Positions 22,116 through 27,780 of a stretch of DNA of 27,780 nucleotides are shown here, piece after piece. The DNA comes from a virus. The position numbers and the translations under genes are program-made. The stretch is taken from positions 1 through 27,780 of the IMG/VR virus record IMGVR_UViG_3300017748_000097. One strand, 5' to 3'. Under the pieces are notes generated by a model. That model worked only from the letters and a program-made list of their open reading frames with translations. It searched no databases and was not told where the DNA came from. How positions within the stretch are numbered: the first letter of the stretch is position 1; each line of letters starts with the position of its first letter.

Positions 22116-23567
22116 TTATTGAAACTCGGCTTTGTCTCTTCTGATTTGATTCAATAACATTTTAGCTTCTATCTCATCCATATCATCATAGAGCTCCATG
22201 ATGGCTTGTACTGGAGACATTAAACCGGCATTCATTTTACCTATGATATCTTCTCTTTGAGCTCGTATCTCATCTGGCGATAATGGCATGCTGTGGTATG
22301 ATACCCGATAACCTGACTCAGGTAGATTGGTACCTAAAAACCGATTTGCCATCATTGCAGATTTAGCCAGTAGCTCCTCATCCCCCATGCGCTGGGTAGG
22401 AGCTTGCTTTCTCTGCGCTTCTCTTTGGCCAGATCTTGATACAGCCAAAGCATAACCCGATCTAGGGTCGCCACTTTGTCTGGAGATGTCGGCAGCATTT
22501 AAACCAGCAGCCAAAGCAACTCGTGTTTCGTAATTTGAAATACTAGAAAGTAGAGTACTGGGATCCACTGGTACATTAAATGTACCAATCAGAGGCTGGC
22601 CCTGTGCATCTGGATCCTGTGCAAATACTAGTATACTACTGGGATCAGTGGAGATTGCAGATCTTCTGGCTACCTGATCTTGGTCCATCTGATTCAAGCC
22701 AGCAACAGACAGACCAGCACAATACTTCTGAGCCCAGCATGAATCTCTTACCAGATGAACCCACATTGTATAGAGTGTACTTGAAACCAAAGAACCTCTT
22801 ACACTAGAGCTTCCTGTATATGGATCCCAAAGATGGCCAGTCTTCTCAGCGTGATACAATACCAGAGGCAGAATCGGAGCGCCATCTTTGTTACGATATG
22901 GATAAGTAGCACCCTCTAATGGTGCCCCCATATATTGATCTGTAACCTCGATCCCCAGTTTTCCACCCTGCTGCACTTTGTACAGTTTATAGCTCGGATT
23001 CTGTGGATCTCTGATGTCTATAACATCTGCCACCCAATGTGATTCACCATCTCGCATGCGGAGTCTAAGCTCTTGATAATAAACTGGCACATCTGGCTGG
23101 TCTGGGTGTGCCTCCATATAAACCAGATCACTGGTTACTATTCGATACTGTAACCTAGCAGCAAGAGCTATTTCTTCTCTGGCTGGTATGACATCGATCC
23201 TAATAATTGCTTCCCTCATACCCAGTACCAATTGCTGTGCCCTCTGCATCAGTGGCCACAGGCCAGCAGTGGTGGCGAGTCCTTCTCTACCAATCAGAGC
23301 TGATATATCGCCTATGCTGTGTGTTACTGTTGGATTCTCGTGATACAGAACCGCGAGCTGTCTGGTGATTTGTTCAAAAGGATTTGAACTCAGATCGGCA
23401 GGTCCCCATGCTTCTCTTCTGTCTGGTGGCAAGTGCTTTGCTAGCTCCCTTTCCAAATCATCATGCCAGGCACCTAAGATTAATCTTTTACGGAGTCCTC
23501 CTTCATCCCAGCGAGCTTGGTCTTCTGACGTGGGGGCCATTGGTTTTACTGGTGTTGAATACTGCAT
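22116..23567 (-). CDS. Portal protein
   Basis: A 483-residue protein placed directly after the large terminase. The N-terminal region includes RKRLILGAWHDDLERELAKH, then NPFEQITRQLAVLYHENPTV, typical of the portal clip/stem entry. The middle contains mixed strands with conserved-looking aromatic residues (DLVYMEAHPDQPDVPVYYQEL), and the C-terminal half is helical (SRQSGDPRSGYALAVSRSG), a segment characteristic of portals of this type (DUF935/SPP1-like). The length fits. It forms the dodecameric ring through which DNA is packaged by TerL. Confidence 0.85.
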   Translation of the reverse strand: MQYSTPVKPMAPTSEDQARWDEGGLRKRLILGAWHDDLERELAKHLPPDRREAWGPADLSSNPFEQITRQLAVLYHENPTVTHSIGDISALIGREGLATTAGLWPLMQRAQQLVLGMREAIIRIDVIPAREEIALAARLQYRIVTSDLVYMEAHPDQPDVPVYYQELRLRMRDGESHWVADVIDIRDPQNPSYKLYKVQQGGKLGIEVTDQYMGAPLEGATYPYRNKDGAPILPLVLYHAEKTGHLWDPYTGSSSVRGSLVSSTLYTMWVHLVRDSCWAQKYCAGLSVAGLNQMDQDQVARRSAISTDPSSILVFAQDPDAQGQPLIGTFNVPVDPSTLLSSISNYETRVALAAGLNAADISRQSGDPRSGYALAVSRSGQREAQRKQAPTQRMGDEELLAKSAMMANRFLGTNLPESGYRVSYHSMPLSPDEIRAQREDIIGKMNAGLMSPVQAIMELYDDMDEIEAKMLLNQIRRDKAEFQ

Positions 23568-23568
23568 T

Positions 23569-24987
23569 TTAATACATCCTGATTTTGTGGGCTGGTGTTA
23601 CATATTTTCGATCTAATATTGGTGTCAAACAGTAGCGCATGGAATCAATTGCATGTCCCCATTCATCTCTACTTCTGGCAGATTGGTTTTTCTTCATCGT
23701 CCATCTCTGTATACTTAATATCAACCTCTCACATTTTGGACTAATATAAAATTCTTTACGTGCCATGATACTGTGGATCATTGCTGCACCATAATAAACA
23801 CTGTATCGAGGTTTTCTAATGGTCCTGATCCGCCACGGTAGATTGTTATTAGGATATCTGCCAATGGATTCAAAAGCCCTCATTAGTAAACTGTTTGACA
23901 TTTTGCCAGTTTGGCCACCTGATCCAAAGTGTATATTATCACCAGTCCACCTGCACTGCCCTGGCTGTAAATCATTTCTTTCTATCATTTTTAAAATAGC
24001 ACGGGCATGCGCTTCTGGAGGAGCGGCGCCGCTTACATACTCATCTAAGATATACACCTTTGGACTATTCGGATCTGTGAGCTCCACTGCTGCCAATATG
24101 GCCACCTGTGAATTAGGTGTTGATCCGTGGTCGATACCGATTCCGAATTCATAATTACCCACTGGGGCTGGTGCACTGCTGATCATTTCATCAGTGAAGC
24201 AATCAAAGATCCGGCCCTCTGGGATCCCCACATTCCAATCTCCATTTATTCTGGCCTCCCTATCTATTGGTAAAAACTTAGAGGTAATTTCTTTTACCTG
24301 CTGTTCTGATAATAGGGGCCGGAGTCCCCGTGGAGTCGTGGCCTCTACTGTGAGCGGTGCTTTGTGGCAGGTCACTTGGCCAGCCTCCACTAACTTCTGA
24401 AGGTATGATACATCCTGCCCAACAGGAGTCATGGTTATGCCAATGGTACCAGTAGATCCACCAGCACCACCACGAAGAACACGAGCTGCCAATTCACCCC
24501 ACACAAACTGTGATACAGGTTCATCGATCCCCACATATGATATCGTAGCACTTGCCAACCCGAGTCCTTGATTGGCGGTTTTGATATGAATCACACTACC
24601 ATTGACAAATCTGACAACTGGATGAATACCCCGGAATCCCTTCGACCTGACGAACTCACAATCAGGATGTAGAGCCGACTTAGGACACAGGTCATAGAGC
24701 TTCTCTTGAATGGTCACAGATTGCATGTGGCTATGCGTAATTAAAAATGCAGTTATTGGTGGTGGATCTGTGTCTAAGTATGGATGTGTACCCAAACATC
24801 GATGGAGTAGCTCCACCACCTGACAGGCAGTTTTTCCAACCTGATTACCGCCCAGAAGGAGCTTACACTTTGATTTATCACGGAGCCATGCATACTGGGG
24901 AGCTGTAGGTACCCAATACAATAGAGGATTATCTACTGTTCGATCTGATAGCCGTCTAAGGCTTTTGGCGGCGTGTTTAATAGTCAT
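23569..24987 (-). CDS. terL: Terminase large subunit
   Basis: A 472-residue protein with both domains visible. ATPase: Walker A LLGGNQVGKTA (46-53 core), Walker B VGIDEP (152-157, D155/E156) and a coupling-type GITMTPVG (183-190). Nuclease: first aspartate in FGIGIDHGS (D286), with the final acidic motif in DEWGHAIDSMRY near residue 450. It powers DNA packaging into the prohead through the portal and cuts the concatemer. The start region overlaps a plus-strand promoter-like sequence of the lipoprotein gene. Confidence 0.93.
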   Translation of the reverse strand: MTIKHAAKSLRRLSDRTVDNPLLYWVPTAPQYAWLRDKSKCKLLLGGNQVGKTACQVVELLHRCLGTHPYLDTDPPPITAFLITHSHMQSVTIQEKLYDLCPKSALHPDCEFVRSKGFRGIHPVVRFVNGSVIHIKTANQGLGLASATISYVGIDEPVSQFVWGELAARVLRGGAGGSTGTIGITMTPVGQDVSYLQKLVEAGQVTCHKAPLTVEATTPRGLRPLLSEQQVKEITSKFLPIDREARINGDWNVGIPEGRIFDCFTDEMISSAPAPVGNYEFGIGIDHGSTPNSQVAILAAVELTDPNSPKVYILDEYVSGAAPPEAHARAILKMIERNDLQPGQCRWTGDNIHFGSGGQTGKMSNSLLMRAFESIGRYPNNNLPWRIRTIRKPRYSVYYGAAMIHSIMARKEFYISPKCERLILSIQRWTMKKNQSARSRDEWGHAIDSMRYCLTPILDRKYVTPAHKIRMY

Positions 24988-25015
24988 TGATGGATCTATT
25001 TTTGTGTGATAAAGT
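24987..25015 (+). promoter_or_regulatory. Sigma70-like promoter for the lipoprotein gene
   Basis: TTGATG (24987-24992) and TAAAGT (25010-25015) are spaced by exactly 17 bases and point toward the plus-strand lipoprotein gene, whose ATG lies 22 bases further on. Each box matches consensus at four of six positions. A private promoter is typical of phage morons. Confidence 0.45.
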
Positions 25016-25037
25016 TGTTGTCTTGATAGGAGTCATC

Positions 25038-25160
25038 ATGTACATTTTATTCTTATTTTTCATTGCTTGCAGCAGCTGTGGTAAGTCCAAAGAAACTGGA
25101 GCTGATACTGCACCAGCACCAGAATCAAAAGACACAGGATCAGACACAGGATCAAAATAA
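25038..25160 (+). CDS. 40-residue lipoprotein on the opposite strand (moron or o-spanin candidate)
   Basis: MYILFLFFIACSSCGKSKET, then a Ser/Thr/Asp/Pro-rich tail (ADTAPAPESKDTGSDTGSK). The hydrophobic N-terminus ending FIAC is a plausible lipobox with Cys11 as lipidated residue; the lack of an N-terminal Lys/Arg is unusual. The mature part would be about 30 residues, without an obvious fold. AGGAG lies 5 bases upstream of ATG. It is on the plus strand inside a minus-strand late block, with its own promoter-like sequence, and its stop overlaps the end of the methyltransferase gene by 9 nt. Possible roles: surface modification or superinfection exclusion, or outer-membrane spanin. None is proven. 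Confidence 0.65.
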   Translation: MYILFLFFIACSSCGKSKETGADTAPAPESKDTGSDTGSK

Positions 25161-26324
25161 CTTATATTGAGCATTAGCATTATACCACTGTTTTAAAGCA
25201 TGGTTTACTCTGCCCTCTATGATGGGCCAGTATTCCTCTGTGAGCTCACATCCCACCACATCAAAACCTAGAGTTAAACCAGAAACTGCTGTGGTGCCAC
25301 TGCCCAGAAATGGATCCAATATGACTCCACCTGGTGGAGTAATGAGTCGGGCTATCCACTCAAAGAGCTTGGTTGGCTTGATAGTTGGATGTGTATTGGC
25401 AATGGCTGTGGATGTTCTGCCAGTGCCAGCAGCTGCATTTAGATGACCCACATTTTCTGGCTTTCTGCCATTGAGATCAAAACCTGTTTTTTTCACCAGA
25501 TGATCGAGTCCGGACTCCTTCTCTGCTCTGCTTGGTTTTGGACACTGATAAATATTAGCGGGCCATCTACCTTGGTTATTTTTGGGGCTTCTTTTGGTTA
25601 CTATTGATCCACTTTTAAAATTTATATTATCAATTGATTGTGACATTGAACCGTCACCAGATGGATCACCGGTCCAATTTTGAGGACCTACCCAGCACGG
25701 ATCGCCATATGCAAATCTAGACTCCTCTATATTGATTCCACCTGTACCCCACTTCATTACATTCTCTGCAATGGTTAAACCTTTCTCAAGTGGCTTTCTG
25801 GCCAGACATGCTGGCTCACAGGCTGGTTTTAATGCTGTGCCCCAGTTGGACCACTGATCAGTGCCTTCTTTGTCTAGTAATATTTTACCAATATTATGGT
25901 TTTTGGGAAAGCCTGAAAAGTAGATCCAATGGAGCTGGTCTCTCACTTGAAACCCGGCATCCTCAATGGCACAGGTGATCCGGTGCATAGTTCGAGTACC
26001 ACCAAAGGCCACCAGATGACCACCAGGCTTTAACACTCTCAAACACTCTTTCCATACGTCTGTTCTGAAGGCAATGTCTCCACCATCCCAAGTCTTACCC
26101 ATAAAGCCTCTACTCGACCTTTGAAAAGCTCCATCAGTGCCAAACTTTGGCGGGGCTGAGTCTGTGTCTCCATATCTATCCACAATAGATTGCAGATGGT
26201 ATGGAGGATCACACAGCACAGAGTCTATGCTGCAATCCTCTAGTGTTTTTAGGGTTTCTAAACAATCCCCTTTTAGTAGTGTGAATCGGGGCACTACCTG
26301 ATCCCCATACATCTCTCTAGCCAT
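25152..26324 (-). CDS. Beta-class DNA adenine/cytosine-N4 methyltransferase
   Basis: A 390-residue protein with catalytic motif IV VLCDPPYHL (DPPY 39-42) before the SAM-binding motif I DPFLGSGTT (336-344), the order of the beta class (N6-adenine or N4-cytosine). The region between (about 130-300) is the target-recognition domain and is unusually Gly/Asn/Ser-rich. No restriction enzyme is adjacent, so it is probably a solitary phage methyltransferase that protects phage DNA or regulates. The recognition sequence cannot be read from the protein. It has a GGAGG ribosome site and lies between the HTH gene and large terminase. Confidence 0.92.
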   Translation of the reverse strand: MAREMYGDQVVPRFTLLKGDCLETLKTLEDCSIDSVLCDPPYHLQSIVDRYGDTDSAPPKFGTDGAFQRSSRGFMGKTWDGGDIAFRTDVWKECLRVLKPGGHLVAFGGTRTMHRITCAIEDAGFQVRDQLHWIYFSGFPKNHNIGKILLDKEGTDQWSNWGTALKPACEPACLARKPLEKGLTIAENVMKWGTGGINIEESRFAYGDPCWVGPQNWTGDPSGDGSMSQSIDNINFKSGSIVTKRSPKNNQGRWPANIYQCPKPSRAEKESGLDHLVKKTGFDLNGRKPENVGHLNAAAGTGRTSTAIANTHPTIKPTKLFEWIARLITPPGGVILDPFLGSGTTAVSGLTLGFDVVGCELTEEYWPIIEGRVNHALKQWYNANAQYKLF

Positions 26325-26335
26325 TGTTACCTCCT

Positions 26336-26581
26336 TTAGCTATCTAGATTAATCTTGACTCCCATTGCTGCTGCACCCTCTTCTAACACTGTACACAATG
26401 ATCTATTTTGATCTTTGGCCAGTGTTATGCAAATCAGCAAAAAGTATTCTGTTTTTGGGTTGCTGTTTCTGGTCCTCCATTTTACTATCAGACTCGGGTG
26501 TGCCCCTACCTGATGAGCCAGCCATGTTATGGTCCGGCCGCTTTTGTTTACCTCTGCTCGGCACCACTCCCCAAAATTCAT
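26336..26581 (-). CDS. Small helix-turn-helix protein (HTH paralogue C)
   Basis: An 81-residue protein starting MNFGEWCRAEVNKSGRTITW, then LAHQVGAHPSLIVKWRTRNS, a Cro/CI-type HTH. Start at 26581 is chosen because it aligns with the MNFGQW start of the protein at 2564, although the frame is open to 26629. It lies in the late block between the terminase small subunit region and the methyltransferase, unlike the two HTH genes of the replication operon. It may control late genes or the methyltransferase. It is overlapped in another frame by a Cys-rich ORF. Confidence 0.75.
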   Translation of the reverse strand: MNFGEWCRAEVNKSGRTITWLAHQVGAHPSLIVKWRTRNSNPKTEYFLLICITLAKDQNRSLCTVLEEGAAAMGVKINLDS

Positions 26582-26636
26582 ATTGCCCCCAATCAAAACA
26601 ATCACATGGATCACATTGACAAACTTCACATATCAT
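26403..26636 (-). CDS. Candidate Cys-rich protein overlapping the HTH gene
   Basis: From ATG 26636 (or the GTG at 26642, which overlaps the preceding stop as GTGA) an open frame encodes MICEVCQCDPCDCFDWGQYE and then a polar, charged tail. The CxxCxCxxCxC cluster looks like a metal-binding knuckle and is not expected by chance. It overlaps the start and first 179 nt of the HTH gene in a different frame, so either only its N-terminus matters or both genes are read. The tail (about 30-77) looks like out-of-frame sequence. Confidence 0.4.
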   Translation of the reverse strand: MICEVCQCDPCDCFDWGQYEFWGVVPSRGKQKRPDHNMAGSSGRGTPESDSKMEDQKQQPKNRILFADLHNTGQRSK

Positions 26637-26638
26637 GG

Positions 26639-27064
26639 TCACTTTCTCTTCTCAAATATATCCTGACAAGTTTCTAGCTCTATTCCTGAATCTTTGCACG
26701 CGTGCAAGATTTGGAGGCTGTTACTAATGTTGGCCATTGACTCACACTCCTGCTGGCTGGCTCCATCTCCTTCCCTGGTTTGTAGTCTACAGAACATTTC
26801 TCGACACAACAGATCGCTATTGTCTGCCAAGTATTCTGCACTGCAAGCCACCTCTAATAAATCTGGTGCAGTTAGATTCTTTTGTATCTGTATCTGGCCC
26901 TGTTGAATGGCTGCATTTATTCTGGCTATTTCCTCCAGTGCCTGTGTCTGTTGGCTGGCTATCTGTGCGATCTTCTTTGATTTGGAATCGATTAAAACAA
27001 TGGTGCCAGTGGTCAATAGTCCACCAGATAGAGCTCCGATCAATAGTGCTTGGATGATTGTCAT
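26639..27064 (-). CDS. One-TM protein with coiled coil and six-Cys C-terminal domain
   Basis: A 141-residue protein with an N-terminal hydrophobic helix (about 4-25, ALLIGALSGGLLTTGTIVLI), a Gln/Ala-rich coiled-coil stretch (about 30-65) and a C-terminal domain holding six cysteines (C74, C87, C92, C107, C123, C133). This suggests a periplasmic domain with disulphides anchored in the inner membrane. It is coupled to the small terminase gene by ATGA, with GGAGA upstream. Possible roles: spanin-like, superinfection exclusion or DNA-entry control. No family is recognised. Confidence 0.7.
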   Translation of the reverse strand: MTIIQALLIGALSGGLLTTGTIVLIDSKSKKIAQIASQQTQALEEIARINAAIQQGQIQIQKNLTAPDLLEVACSAEYLADNSDLLCREMFCRLQTREGDGASQQECESMANISNSLQILHACKDSGIELETCQDIFEKRK

Positions 27065-27708
27065 TTCTTCTCCACAAAAGGGATGATGTTGCTAAATGCT
27101 GTTAGATTATTTTCGAGTCTTTGTCTCAGTATTGGTGGCAGTCCAATTATGGCATTGCTGATTTCTGTCAACATCTGCTCATCTGTCAAACCCTCCATCT
27201 CATCATTATCACCTAGCTCCGATTCTATCTGTCTGATCTCTGCCACCACAGATAAAAATTGTCTTTGCAATGCTGCATAGGCTTGCCAACTTTGACTCGC
27301 CTTTGCTTGTGCCATTGCTTGTTTAATCTCCACTGCTTGTTCTCTCAATATGGCATGCGGATCCTTTGGGATCTCCACTGGCTTTTGTTTTCGCTGGCTG
27401 CCTATCCCATCTCGATGATATCCATATCTCCTTTCTAGAATCCAAGCTCCTGCTTTCCAATCTTTGGCACTGGCCGATCGTATCACACCCAGAAGACAGA
27501 TCGCGCCATCTGCCTGTGCTTTATTTACCTCCTCCTTAAATGTTCTGTATAATCCACCGTGGCTATCTGCTTTCTTCAGATACTCATAGTAAGTGGTCTT
27601 ACCAATGCCAGCAGCATCACAAGCCATTTCAACAGTAGCTCCCGCTCTCAATGCTGCTATTATTTGTTCTCTAACTGGTTTAGTAAATTTTGTACGTCGA
27701 CCTGCCAT
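27061..27708 (-). CDS. terS: Terminase small subunit
   Basis: A 215-residue protein. The N-terminal HTH (MAGRRTKFTKPVREQIIAAL, RAGATVEMACDAAGIGKTTY, YEYLKKA) is followed by a helical oligomerisation region with DWKAGAWILERRYGYH (about 84-99), a combination typical of small terminase subunits with transposase-like HTH. The C-terminal half (about 110-215) is helical and acidic and may contact TerL. It binds the packaging site and regulates TerL. Start 27708 is chosen for the GGAGGT just upstream. It is the first gene of the packaging block; the large subunit is four genes downstream. Confidence 0.82.
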   Translation of the reverse strand: MAGRRTKFTKPVREQIIAALRAGATVEMACDAAGIGKTTYYEYLKKADSHGGLYRTFKEEVNKAQADGAICLLGVIRSASAKDWKAGAWILERRYGYHRDGIGSQRKQKPVEIPKDPHAILREQAVEIKQAMAQAKASQSWQAYAALQRQFLSVVAEIRQIESELGDNDEMEGLTDEQMLTEISNAIIGLPPILRQRLENNLTAFSNIIPFVEKK

Positions 27709-27780
27709 CGTACCTCCATAAATCTGTTTTCTATTGTCTGTTTTTTCAAAAAAATAAATAAATATCAAAAAAAAGTGGCG
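27709..27780. other. Right-end AT-rich upstream region
   Basis: 72 bp with no gene. The minus strand shows long T tracts and a GGAGGT ribosome site ahead of terS. A promoter for the packaging operon is expected here or beyond the contig edge, but I see no clear boxes. Confidence 0.5.

Noticed and set aside
24977-25180. 67-codon minus-strand ORF opposite the lipoprotein gene
   Set aside because: No ribosome site, overlaps two real genes by more than 10 nt at each end and has low-complexity sequence; the plus-strand ORF has better signals.
26817-27077. 86-codon minus-strand ORF in a second frame of the six-Cys protein
   Set aside because: Polar low-complexity frame, no ribosome site, fully covered by a better gene.

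Overview
The window looks like an essentially complete, AT-rich genome of a tailed DNA phage, probably a siphovirus. It has a tail-tube protein, a tail terminator, a frameshifted tail-assembly chaperone and a 665-residue tape measure, and I see no sheath protein. A Gram-negative host is suggested by a small lipoprotein gene and by single-pass membrane proteins beside lysis-type genes. I see no integrase, recognisable lysogeny repressor, DNA polymerase, tRNA, CRISPR array or insertion sequence. Both ends fall just outside genes and the modules join naturally across them, so the contig may be a full genome cut between the left operon and the small terminase gene. That is inference.

Almost everything is on the minus strand, so transcription runs right to left. 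From the right end: small terminase (27708), a six-Cys membrane protein, a Cys-rich overlapping ORF, a HTH protein, a beta-class DNA methyltransferase, large terminase, portal, a CxxC/HxxC protein, scaffold, two small beta-rich virion-type proteins, a repeat-containing fibre-like protein, a strong terminator, the major capsid protein, and a 14-bp hairpin. The head-tail and tail block (17978 to 7658) follows: two connector-type proteins, tail terminator, tail tube, chaperone with -1 frameshift, a gp10-like protein, tape measure, an Asp-box (sialidase-like propeller) spike and a tail-tip/hub candidate. An amidase endolysin carrying an EF-hand-like loop and a one-TM coiled-coil protein end the late block.

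The replication block (6077 to 1915) encodes three small unknown proteins, a HTH protein, a RusA resolvase, an AEP-type primase, a VapE/D5-like helicase, a second small HTH protein and a DnaQ-type exonuclease, closed by a clear intrinsic terminator. A 428-bp non-coding region with iterated motifs, inverted repeats and two terminators (1487-1914) separates it from a leftmost operon of five small, mostly basic proteins.

Only two genes on the plus strand look real: an unknown 173-residue protein (6213-6734) between the lysis and replication blocks, and a 40-residue lipoprotein (25038-25160) with its own promoter-like sequence between the methyltransferase and large terminase genes. Stop/start overlaps of 1, 4 or 8 nt are pervasive, and they support four genes too short to be found by length alone, plus the frameshift extension of the chaperone.
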